Of a stretch of 8,797 nucleotides of DNA, positions 1-6,216 are shown piece by piece. The position numbers and the translations under genes were made by a program. The stretch comes from Saprospiraceae bacterium (GTDB lineage Bacteria; Bacteroidota; Bacteroidia; Chitinophagales; Saprospiraceae). The stretch's first letter is position 1; each line of letters opens with the position of its first letter. The notes beneath the pieces are model-generated. The model was not told the DNA's origin and did not search any database. It was given only the letters and a program-made list of their open reading frames with translations. The DNA lies in assembly GCA_015494245.1 (NCBI GenBank), contig WGBN01000165.1, positions 1-8,797 on the forward strand. The letters run 5' to 3'.

Positions 1-61
1 CATATAAGCCGCCGGATAATAGAAGCCCTTTGGGCGCGTTCTATATCCGGCGGCTTATATG
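1..61. repeat. Long imperfect inverted repeat (61 bp hairpin) at the left edge
   Basis: The arms at 1-24 and 39-61 are complementary over about 23 bp with a single one-base bulge. They carry the motif AAGCCGCCGGAT and its complement ATCCGGCGGCTT. The 14-nt loop holds a smaller nested hairpin, GCCC-TTT-GGGC (25-35). No T-run follows the right arm, so a standard intrinsic terminator is not clearly supported. It could still terminate the gene to the left, or be a small dispersed palindromic element or an mRNA-stabilising hairpin. The arms may extend past the window edge, which I cannot see. Confidence 0.75.
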
Positions 62-252
62 CCCGCAAAATGGAGCAGATGCGGTGAAAATTGCTGAGCT
101 CGTTTGCTGTTTGGGCGATAAAACCTGTTTTTTTCCAAACTTTTTTGGTTTGGAATGCCACTGAGCGTTTTTTAAACGCTTGGTTTTTGGTATTTTTGCA
201 AAAGTGGTTTTTAACCACAAACTGTATCTCTTAGCGCGTAAAGTATTTAATT
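62..252 (+). promoter_or_regulatory. Structured leader upstream of the first gldN, with three TTT-loop or T-rich hairpins
   Basis: This stretch shows no convincing gene. It holds three short perfect inverted repeats in a row: TTCCAAAC/GTTTGGAA (133-140 and 148-155, 7-nt T-rich loop), AGCGTTT/AAACGCT (164-170 and 174-180, loop TTT) and GTGGTT/AACCAC (204-209 and 213-218, loop TTT). A Bacteroidota-type -7 box, TATTTTTG, lies at 191-198, but I could not place a good -33 TTG at the usual spacing. If that box is used, transcription would start near 204 and the third hairpin would form the 5' end of the gldN mRNA. There is no Shine-Dalgarno sequence before the ATG at 253, which is typical of the phylum. 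Confidence 0.45.
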
Positions 253-1128
253 ATGAAGATGGCTCTCAAAACCCTGTTTCTCAGTCTCTTATTCATGGGT
301 GTACTCCTATCGCCCGTGATGCTCTCAGCACAAACCCCTGAATCCACACTCACGGAATCAGGCGCCCCTGAAGACGGCGACCATCCCATTGATGGCATCG
401 TCGAGAAAAAACTTACCGTAGAACATCGCGTATTGCCCTATGACGACATACGCGAGATTGACGTTTTTTGGGAAAAGCGCATCTGGCGCGTCATAGACGT
501 GCGCGAAAAGATGAACAAACACTTCATCTTCCCGGAACGCCCCTTGTTTAAAATCCTCCTCGATGCCGCCATCAATGGAGATATCACGGTGTATAGCCCG
601 GAGGACGATAAATTCCTCCATCCGCTGACTTCTGATGAAGTGGCTGCCCAGGTCAGCTATATGGATACCACCATCACTTTCGATCCCGAAACCTATGAAG
701 AGATCGTCGAAGTCGTGCGCAACGAAATCAATCCGGAGGATATCAAGCGCTTCCGCGTGAAGGAGGATTGGTTCTTCGATCGCGAAACCTCTACCCTGCA
801 GGTGCGCATCCTCGGCATTGCTCCCATCCAGGATGTTACGGATGATGACGGCAACTTTCTCTATGAGAAAGTCATGTTTTGGGTCTATTACCCCGATGCC
901 CGCGAAGTGCTCGCCCGTGAGAAAGCTTATGTAGAGGGCAACGATGCCTCGCTGACCTCCTGGGAAGATATCATGGAAATGCGATATTTCTCCAGTTATA
1001 TCTACAAAGAGTCCAATGTCTATGACCGGCGCCTGAAAGATTACCTCTCCGGCGTAGATCTGTTGCTGGAGTCGGAGCGCATTAAGCAAAGCATCTTCAA
1101 CTTCGAACAGGACCTCTGGTCATATTAA
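253..1128 (+). CDS. gldN: GldN-family type IX secretion / gliding motility protein (first paralogue)
   Basis: GldN (PorN in Porphyromonas) is a periplasmic part of the type IX secretion system. In the known systems it forms a ring with the outer-membrane lipoprotein GldK/PorK and couples it to the GldL/GldM motor, which drives protein export and, in gliding species, SprB-type adhesin delivery. The 291-residue protein starts with a Sec signal peptide: Lys2, a hydrophobic stretch 5-24, and likely cleavage after Ala26 (LSA|Q). Residues 27-55 are a low-conservation linker. The core has the family pattern FWEKRIWRVIDVREKMN (about 72-88), then PLFKILLDA and ITVYSPEDD. The C-terminal half is rich in aromatic and acidic residues (MFWVYYPDAR, EDIMEMRYFSSYIYKESN). 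There is no lipobox cysteine. The ATG at 253 places the signal peptide at the very N-terminus. A terminator follows 35 nt after the stop, so it is probably monocistronic or the last gene of a unit that begins to the left. Confidence 0.9.
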   Translation: MKMALKTLFLSLLFMGVLLSPVMLSAQTPESTLTESGAPEDGDHPIDGIVEKKLTVEHRVLPYDDIREIDVFWEKRIWRVIDVREKMNKHFIFPERPLFKILLDAAINGDITVYSPEDDKFLHPLTSDEVAAQVSYMDTTITFDPETYEEIVEVVRNEINPEDIKRFRVKEDWFFDRETSTLQVRILGIAPIQDVTDDDGNFLYEKVMFWVYYPDAREVLAREKAYVEGNDASLTSWEDIMEMRYFSSYIYKESNVYDRRLKDYLSGVDLLLESERIKQSIFNFEQDLWSY

Positions 1129-1158
1129 ATTTCTTTTTGGCCTTTCGGCAAAAGGATT

Positions 1159-1197
1159 AAAAAATCCCCATCAAGCTCAGCTTGATGGGGATTTTTT
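1159..1197 (+). terminator. Strong intrinsic terminator after the first gldN
   Basis: A perfect stem pairs 1159-1176 with 1180-1197 around a 3-nt loop (TCA). The GC-rich core is ATCCCCATCAAGC, and the descending arm runs into TTTTTT. The A-run on the left makes it usable in the opposite direction too. It separates the two gldN copies, so the second needs its own promoter or read-through. A smaller hairpin (CCTTT/AAAGG, 1141-1155) lies just upstream. Confidence 0.9.
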
Positions 1198-1292
1198 GTT
1201 TTAGCTGGTGTCAGAATGTTCCTTTAAGGCATTTCAGCATTATAAAAATAGATATAGCTCTCTATTGTTTTTTAAACTCAAATTTTTTTATG
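1198..1292 (+). promoter_or_regulatory. AT-rich leader of the second gldN, presumed promoter region
   Basis: These 95 bp lie between the terminator and the chosen start. They are AT-rich and do not resemble the leader of the first copy. TATTGTTT near 1263-1270 loosely fits the -7 consensus TAnnTTTG, but I see no matching -33 element. The position makes a promoter necessary if the preceding terminator is efficient. The exact site is uncertain. Confidence 0.3.
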
Positions 1293-2168
1293 ATGAAGAA
1301 GACTCTCAAAATCCTGTTTCTCAGACTTCCATGTCTCGGGCTTTTTTTGCTACCCCTTTTGCTTGTTGCACAAGAGTCCGAAACAGCGCTTACGGAATCG
1401 GGCGCTCCTGAAGTTGCAGCCCCGCCAGTGGATGGCGTAGTGCTCAAAAAGCTCACCACCGAACACCGCGTCTTGCCTTATGACGACATACGGGAGACCG
1501 ATCTCTTCTGGGAAAAGCGCATCTGGCGTGTGGTGGATGTGCGTGAAAAAATGAATAGACATTTCATTTATCCACAGCGCCCGTTCTTTGAGGTTTTGTT
1601 AGACGCTGCAATGAGTGGTGAAATTACTGTTTATAGTCCTGAAGATGACCACTTTTTGCACCCTTTAACCCCTGATGAGGTTGCCGCCCAGGTCAGTTAT
1701 ACGGATACGACCATCATATTCGATCCAGAAGACTATGAGCCGGTGCTCGAGGTGGTAACGAATACCATCAATCCCGAAGACATCAAGCGCTTTCGCATTA
1801 AGGAGGATTGGTTCTTTGATCGCGAGAGCTCTACTTTGCGGGTGCGCATTCTCGGCATTGCCCCCATCCAGGATGTTACGGATGACAATGGCAACTTCAT
1901 TTATGAGAAGGTCATGTTTTGGGTCTATTATCCCGATGCCCGTGAAGTGCTTGCCCGCGAAAGGGCTTATGTGGAGGGCAATGATGCCTCTCTGACTTCT
2001 TGGGAGGACATCATGGAGATGCGCTATTTTTCCAGTTACATTTACAAAGAGTCCAATGTCTATGACAGGCGTTTAATGGACTACCTCTCCGGCGTGGATT
2101 TATTGCTGGAGGCCGACAACATCAAGCGTTCCATCTTCGATCTGGAGCAGGACCTTTGGTCGTATTGA
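1293..2168 (+). CDS. gldN: GldN-family type IX secretion / gliding motility protein (second, GldO-like paralogue)
   Basis: This is a second GldN-family protein, 291 residues, aligning without a gap to the upstream copy. By hand count 231 of 291 positions are identical (about 79%). Differences cluster in the signal peptide, residues 28-52, and about 138-165, while residues 225-261 are identical. The signal peptide (MKKTLKILFLRLP, then a leucine-rich run) probably ends after Ala26. I start it at 1293 because that ATG aligns with the start of the first copy; the ATG immediately before it at 1290 is equally possible. The in-frame ATG at 1182 lies inside the upstream terminator stem and would bury the signal peptide, so I reject it. 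Several stretches use more T-ending codons than the first copy (for example 1590-1680). In F. johnsoniae the tandem GldN/GldO pair is partly redundant; here the relation is inferred from layout only. It could be a lineage-specific duplication. Confidence 0.88.
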   Translation: MKKTLKILFLRLPCLGLFLLPLLLVAQESETALTESGAPEVAAPPVDGVVLKKLTTEHRVLPYDDIRETDLFWEKRIWRVVDVREKMNRHFIYPQRPFFEVLLDAAMSGEITVYSPEDDHFLHPLTPDEVAAQVSYTDTTIIFDPEDYEPVLEVVTNTINPEDIKRFRIKEDWFFDRESSTLRVRILGIAPIQDVTDDNGNFIYEKVMFWVYYPDAREVLARERAYVEGNDASLTSWEDIMEMRYFSSYIYKESNVYDRRLMDYLSGVDLLLEADNIKRSIFDLEQDLWSY

Positions 2169-2203
2169 GACGCTACAGATATACTTTACGCCAGGTTTTT
2201 TAC

Positions 2204-2236
2204 ATCCCTGCTGAGCTTTGCTCAGTAGGGATTTTT
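2204..2236 (+). terminator. Intrinsic terminator after the second gldN
   Basis: ATCCCTGCTGAGC (2204-2216) pairs with GCTCAGTAGGGAT (2220-2232), with one G-T wobble and a TTT loop, followed by a T-run (2232-2236). The 13-bp stem, 3-nt loop and 35-nt distance from the stop codon match the core of the terminator after the first gldN. Confidence 0.85.
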
Positions 2237-2273
2237 ATCTGAGTTTCTCCCTTTTCTTTATTATTTTTACGGC

Positions 2274-4160
2274 ATGGTAGAACTCGCATCACTCATCATT
2301 CTCGGTATTTTGGCACAATGGATAGCCTGGTACACGCGTTTGCCGGCCATTTTGCCGCTCATACTCATTGGCCTGGCAGTAGGGCCTGTGTCCAGTCTTT
2401 TTATAGCAGATGGCAGCAAATGGATGGAGCCGGTCTATGACCCTGAGAGGGGATATGGTCTGTTTCCCAACGATTACCTCTTTTATTTTGTGGAGCTGGC
2501 TATCGGCATCATTTTGTTTGAGGGCGGGCTGACTTTAAAGATGAAAGAAATTCGGGAGGTGGGGCCTACCATCTGGAAGTTGATTACGCTGGGCGCTGTG
2601 ATTACTTTTGTGGGAGGCGCTCTTGGCGTGCATTACATCATGGGGCTCAACTGGCAGTTGTCATCTCTTTTCGCTGCTTTGATCATCGTCACGGGACCAA
2701 CTGTGATTGCGCCGATTTTGCGGAATTTGCCGTTGAAGCCCAGGGTGGCTACGGTGCTCAAATGGGAGGGTATTTTAATAGACCCTTTGGGGGCTTTGGT
2801 GGCGGTTTTGGTCTTTGACCTTATCATCAGCGGGGAGGGCGGAGCTTTTACGCTCCATGCTTTTGAATCTTTTTTCAGGATTTTAATTGTGGGATCAAGT
2901 TTGGGCTTTACTGCGGCTCATTTTTTACGGGCTATGCTGAAGCACAAATTGATACCTCACTACCTCATCAATGTTTTTACGCTAGCCCTGGTGTTGGCTG
3001 TTTTCGTAGCTTCCGATCAGTTAGAGCACGAATCGGGCTTGTTGAGTGTGGTGATTATGGGCATGGTGCTTGGAAACATGGACACCAAGGAGCTGAGTTA
3101 CATTCTGGATTTTAAAGAGTCGCTCAGCATCTTACTCATTTCTATGCTTTTTATTTTGCTCTCCGCAAATATTGACATTGAGCAGATTTTGTTGTTGAGG
3201 GATTACCGCGCCTTGGGTTTGTTTCTGTTTGTCGTTTTGGTCTTGCGGCCCTTGTCGGTTTTCATTAGCACCCACGGTTCGAGCCTGAGCAGGAATGAGA
3301 AGGCTTTCATCTCCTGGGTTGGCCCGAGAGGTGTGGTAGCCGCCGGTGTAGCCTCGCTTTTTGGTATGAAACTGATGGGAGAAGTGGAAGGTGCGGAGTA
3401 TATTACCCCTCTGGTCTTCATGATTGTGGCGGGCACAGTACTTATCAACGCCACTACGGCCCGTTACATAGCCCAATGGCTGGGCGTAGCCCGCAAGGAG
3501 CGCGAGGGCATCCTCATCATCGGAGCCAACAAAGCGGCGCGGCTCATTGCCAGGTATTTACAGGATGCAGGTAAGGAAGTGATCCTCCTCGATCGCTCTG
3601 CCACTCTGGTGGAAAAAGCCCGTGCCCAGGGCTTGACGGCCATCCAGGAAGACGTCTTTTCCGACGACTTGCAGGACCATCCCGAATTGCTGAATGTGAA
3701 AACCGTTCTTGCGATGACGGCCAGCTCGGATGTCAACAAATTTGCCGTAGAGCGATTTAAAAATTGGCTGGAAGACGAAGGTGTCGCCTATCGCCTGATT
3801 ACTCCGGATGAGTTGCTCCTGCAGGCAGAGGGCAAGGCCGTTGCTCCGGAGGAAGGTCTTTTCTCCTGTGTGGACGATTATCTGAACCTCAGCGAAACGG
3901 TGCGCGATTATCCGTATTTGCACGAAATACCCATTCCCTCCAAAGAAGCTTTTGACGAAATTATTGCCCGCATCAACCGGCAGGAAGAAAGTGTGCCGCT
4001 CTTCATCAAGCGCAAAGAGGGACAGCAAATTGATATCATCCTCTCCCGTTGCAAAGATATGGATATCCGGCCCGGCGATGTGCTGGTCTATATCGGCAAG
4101 GAACTCCCCGCTGAAACAGAAGAAGAGCCAAGGCCCGTAAAAACTAATGAGAATGAGTGA
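2274..4160 (+). CDS. Cation:proton antiporter (NhaP/CPA1-like) with C-terminal TrkA-N (RCK) domain
   Basis: This is an inner-membrane transporter that exchanges Na+ or K+ for H+, acting in pH, sodium or potassium homeostasis. The ion cannot be told from sequence. Of 628 residues, about 1-400 form 12-13 hydrophobic segments of the Na+/H+ exchanger fold: FEGGL (about 82-86), the unwound-helix motif TGPTVIAPI (140-148), EGILIDPLGA (165-174) with the probable ion-binding Asp170, and WVGPRGVVAAG (348-358) with the conserved Arg352. Residues about 410-510 are a Rossmann-type TrkA-N domain: ILIIGANKAARLIA (413-426), then ILLDRS with acidic Asp440, as expected for nucleotide binding. Residues about 525-610 resemble a TrkA-C-like tail, and the end is acidic. 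Such domains usually gate transport in response to a nucleotide. The stop overlaps the next gene by 14 nt, so it is probably co-transcribed with the HEPN/MNT pair. A TATTTTTA box about 10 nt before the ATG might be part of its promoter. Confidence 0.88.
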   Translation: MVELASLIILGILAQWIAWYTRLPAILPLILIGLAVGPVSSLFIADGSKWMEPVYDPERGYGLFPNDYLFYFVELAIGIILFEGGLTLKMKEIREVGPTIWKLITLGAVITFVGGALGVHYIMGLNWQLSSLFAALIIVTGPTVIAPILRNLPLKPRVATVLKWEGILIDPLGALVAVLVFDLIISGEGGAFTLHAFESFFRILIVGSSLGFTAAHFLRAMLKHKLIPHYLINVFTLALVLAVFVASDQLEHESGLLSVVIMGMVLGNMDTKELSYILDFKESLSILLISMLFILLSANIDIEQILLLRDYRALGLFLFVVLVLRPLSVFISTHGSSLSRNEKAFISWVGPRGVVAAGVASLFGMKLMGEVEGAEYITPLVFMIVAGTVLINATTARYIAQWLGVARKEREGILIIGANKAARLIARYLQDAGKEVILLDRSATLVEKARAQGLTAIQEDVFSDDLQDHPELLNVKTVLAMTASSDVNKFAVERFKNWLEDEGVAYRLITPDELLLQAEGKAVAPEEGLFSCVDDYLNLSETVRDYPYLHEIPIPSKEAFDEIIARINRQEESVPLFIKRKEGQQIDIILSRCKDMDIRPGDVLVYIGKELPAETEEEPRPVKTNENE

Positions 4161-4563
4161 TCAGAGTATTCGCTGGAGACAGCGCTATCAAAATTTTCAG
4201 AAAGCGCTTGAGGTATTTGAAAGGAGATTGAAAGCCTTTCGCATCTGCCCGGAAGAAGAAGCAGAGCAAATGGCTTTGGTTCAGGCTTTTGAAATTATAG
4301 TGGAATTGTCCTGGAAATTGATTAAAGATTATCTGGAGTACCAGGGCTTTAAAGAATTGGACAGTCCAAAACAAAGTATCCGCCAAGCCTGGCAAAGCGG
4401 CCTGTTGTCTTCAGCAGAACCATGGATGGCTGCTTTGCAAAAAAGGAATCTGACCAGCCATACTTACAACGAAGCAACTTTGCAGAACGTGGTGAGGTTT
4501 ATAGAGCAGGAGTTCTCGGTCATGGTAGCAGAATTAGACAGTCAAATGCAATCAAATTTATGA
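4147..4563 (+). CDS. HEPN-domain protein, HI0074-type nucleotidyltransferase partner (putative toxin)
   Basis: This is a 138-residue, all-helical protein of the HI0074 'nucleotidyltransferase substrate-binding' family, part of the HEPN superfamily. It carries the motif RNLTSHTY, giving Arg100-x4-His105-x-Tyr107, the Rx4HxY signature. In studied HEPN/MNT pairs (HepT/MntA) this motif forms an RNase active site at a dimer interface, and the partner nucleotidyltransferase modifies the tyrosine with AMP to silence it. Other visible family traits are QAFEIIVELSWKLIKDYL (about 46-63) and the helix following the motif. The start at 4147 overlaps the antiporter by 14 nt; an alternative ATG lies at 4153. 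The stop overlaps the next gene as ATGA. The catalytic motif is intact, so an active RNase is possible. Toxicity in this HI0074 branch is inference, since many members are known only as structural partners. Confidence 0.87.
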   Translation: MRMSDQSIRWRQRYQNFQKALEVFERRLKAFRICPEEEAEQMALVQAFEIIVELSWKLIKDYLEYQGFKELDSPKQSIRQAWQSGLLSSAEPWMAALQKRNLTSHTYNEATLQNVVRFIEQEFSVMVAELDSQMQSNL

Positions 4564-4895
4564 AATACGGACTGAAAGAGGAACAATGGAAAGTGGTGCG
4601 GGAGGTGCTTTCCGCTCATCCGGAGATAGAGCAGGCCGTTTTGTTTGGCTCACGGGCTGTGGGGCATCACAAAGAGGCTTCGGATGTTGATCTCGCCCTC
4701 AAAGGAGAGGGTGTAAATGCTTCTTTGGCTGCCGGTGTTCGTTTTGAGATGGAAGAAGATACCTGGTTGCCCTTCTTTTTTGATGTGCTGGCTTACAACG
4801 ATATTCAAAATCCGGATTTACGTAGGCAGATTGACGAGTTTGGTAAAGTCATTTACGAAAAAGAATCTTCAAGCTCTGTAGGAAATTCAAATTAG
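4560..4895 (+). CDS. Minimal nucleotidyltransferase (MNT, HI0073-type; putative antitoxin)
   Basis: This 111-residue protein is of the polymerase-beta nucleotidyltransferase superfamily. Residues 30-44 read GSRAVGHHKEASDVD, an exact GS-x10-DxD motif with metal-binding Asp42 and Asp44. A third acidic residue, Asp75 in FFFDVLAY, is in the expected place. In MntA-type antitoxins this active site transfers AMP from ATP to the HEPN partner's tyrosine. I start at the ATG at 4560, which overlaps the HEPN stop by 4 nt (ATGA) and is the start that fits the family; the open frame reaches further upstream but only as a shadow of the HEPN gene. The C-terminus from about 102 is a serine-rich, non-conserved tail. 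With the HEPN gene this is a standard two-gene toxin-antitoxin layout, toxin first. The tight coupling would keep the two proteins in balance. Confidence 0.87.
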   Translation: MKYGLKEEQWKVVREVLSAHPEIEQAVLFGSRAVGHHKEASDVDLALKGEGVNASLAAGVRFEMEEDTWLPFFFDVLAYNDIQNPDLRRQIDEFGKVIYEKESSSSVGNSN

Positions 4896-4897
4896 GC

Positions 4898-4905
4898 TAT
4901 CTTTG
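4898..4905 (+). promoter_or_regulatory. Bacteroidota -7 promoter box upstream of odhB
   Basis: TATCTTTG matches the phylum consensus TAnnTTTG exactly, lies 2 nt after the stop of the MNT gene and 34 nt before the odhB ATG. The implied transcription start is near 4911, leaving a leader of about 30 nt. The -33 TTG is not obvious; its place would fall inside the 3' end of the MNT gene. This box suggests odhB is transcribed separately from the antiporter/HEPN/MNT unit, for which I see no terminator. Confidence 0.6.
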
Positions 4906-4939
4906 CAGCGCTTTATGTAGCTTTTAAGACCTCTTACTT

Positions 4940-6205
4940 ATGCCCGTTATAGAAATGCGTGTTCCCGTTATCGGGGAATCTATCAATGAAGTTACTCTTT
5001 CGCAGTGGCTGAAAGAGGACGGTGCTTATGTGCAGCGCGATGAGCCGATTTGTGAATTTGAATCGGACAAGGCGACTTTGGAATTTCCGGCAGAGGCTTC
5101 CGGCAAGCTCATTCACGTAGCTGCTGAAGGGGACGACCTGGAAATTGGCGCTTTGGTGGCCCGCATAGACACAGATGTACAGGCTTCTTCTGAGGAGTCA
5201 GCTCCTGCCGGAGGTGATGCGGGGGCGACAACAGAGGTTGCGGCTGAGAAAGAACCTGTTGAGGCTTCGGTTTCACCGGCCGGTGAAGGGAGTTATGCTG
5301 CCGGCACGCCCTCTCCGGCTGCGGCCAAATTGATGCGCGAGGCCGGTTTGGAAGCTGCCCAGGTGAGCGGTACAGGCAAGGGCGGGCGCATTACGAAGCA
5401 GGATGTATTGCAGGCCATAGAGCAGCAGAAGCAGGCTCCGACCGAAAAGCCGGAGCAAAAAGAGGAGGCGTCTGCACAGGCTCCCCTGTTTGGCGAAAGC
5501 CTGCAGAGAAAAGAGCGCCGCAAAAAAATGAGCCGCATGCGTCGCACCATTGCCCGTCGTTTGGTCTCGGCCAAAAATCAGACGGCCATGCTGACGACCT
5601 TCAACGAGGTAGATTTGACGGAAGTCATCGCCCTGCGCAAGAAGTATCAGGAAAAATTTGTCGAAAAATACGGCATCAAGCTGGGCTTTATGTCGCTGTT
5701 TGCCAAGGCCTGCGCGACGGCGCTGATGGAGATGCCCGATGTAAATGCCTTTATTGATGGCGATGAAATTGTCTATCACGATTACGTGGATATTTCCATT
5801 GCCATTTCTACGCCAAGCGGATTGGTCGTGCCGCCGGTTCGGAATGTGGAGTCGCTGCACTTTGCTGATATAGAGCGCAAAATCAAAGAGCTGGCCGTCA
5901 AAGCACGCGAGGGGAAATTGAGCCTTGAAGAGATGAGTGGCGGCACCTTTACCATCACCAACGGCGGTGTTTTCGGCTCCTTGCTGAGTACGCCTATTCT
6001 CAACGAACCGCAGAGTGCCATCCTCGGCATGCATGCCATCAAAGAGCGCCCCGTAGCGGTGAATGGCCAGGTTGAAATACGACCAATGATGTACCTGGCG
6101 CTTTCTTACGACCACCGCATCATTGACGGGAGTACTTCGGTAACTTTCCTCGTCAGAGTTAAAGAATTACTCGAAGATCCGGTTAAACTCTTACTGGATA
6201 TTTGA
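4940..6205 (+). CDS. odhB: Dihydrolipoamide succinyltransferase, E2 of 2-oxoglutarate dehydrogenase
   Basis: This is the E2 core of the cytoplasmic 2-oxoglutarate dehydrogenase complex. It transfers the succinyl group from E1 to coenzyme A, giving succinyl-CoA in the TCA cycle. The 421 residues show the full domain order. An N-terminal lipoyl domain (about 2-77) has ESDKAT with lipoylated Lys44; GESINEVTL near the start is typical of the oxoglutarate rather than the pyruvate enzyme. A linker rich in Ala, Glu and Pro follows (about 78-120), then a peripheral-subunit-binding domain (about 122-158, GTPSPAAAKLMREAGL), a second linker, and the catalytic acyltransferase domain (about 190-421) with the motif DHRIIDG at 391-397 (active-site His392 and Asp396). 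Length is normal. The E1 gene (odhA/sucA), often adjacent, is not in this window. It has its own promoter box and is followed by a terminator, so it appears to be a single-gene unit. A related branched-chain E2 is possible but less likely. Confidence 0.93.
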   Translation: MPVIEMRVPVIGESINEVTLSQWLKEDGAYVQRDEPICEFESDKATLEFPAEASGKLIHVAAEGDDLEIGALVARIDTDVQASSEESAPAGGDAGATTEVAAEKEPVEASVSPAGEGSYAAGTPSPAAAKLMREAGLEAAQVSGTGKGGRITKQDVLQAIEQQKQAPTEKPEQKEEASAQAPLFGESLQRKERRKKMSRMRRTIARRLVSAKNQTAMLTTFNEVDLTEVIALRKKYQEKFVEKYGIKLGFMSLFAKACATALMEMPDVNAFIDGDEIVYHDYVDISIAISTPSGLVVPPVRNVESLHFADIERKIKELAVKAREGKLSLEEMSGGTFTITNGGVFGSLLSTPILNEPQSAILGMHAIKERPVAVNGQVEIRPMMYLALSYDHRIIDGSTSVTFLVRVKELLEDPVKLLLDI

Positions 6206-6216
6206 CGTTTATACAG

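Noticed and set aside
1..165. Frame 3 open from the left edge to about 165 as the 3' end of an upstream gene
   Set aside because: The translation has no recognisable features and would run through the 61-bp palindrome and the first leader hairpin. It is more likely noncoding, although a gene tail at the extreme left edge cannot be excluded.
358..1089. 243-codon open frame on the - strand across the first gldN
   Set aside because: It lies entirely opposite a well-supported gldN and its translation shows no recognisable family features. The paralogous region of the second gldN does not preserve it at full length, as a real antisense gene would.
1182..1292. Upstream start for the second gldN giving 328 residues
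   Set aside because: The ATG at 1182 is within the terminator stem of the preceding gene and would put about 37 unrelated residues before a clear signal peptide. The ATG at 1293 aligns exactly with the first copy.
1293..1373. Possible lipoprotein signal in the second GldN because of Cys14
   Set aside because: The cysteine sits in the middle of the hydrophobic stretch after Arg-Leu-Pro, not in a lipobox, and the first copy has no cysteine there. A signal peptidase I site after Ala26 fits both copies.
1208..1411. Short + strand frame of 67 codons at the start of the second gldN
   Set aside because: It begins in the leader and overlaps the signal-peptide region in another frame, with no conserved features.
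4422..4559. Longer start for the nucleotidyltransferase
   Set aside because: The extension is the HEPN coding region read in another frame. The ATG at 4560 gives the normal family length and a typical 4-nt ATGA overlap.
5273..6115. 280-codon open frame on the - strand across odhB
   Set aside because: It is opposite the catalytic and linker regions of an unmistakable E2 gene; the translation has no family signature.
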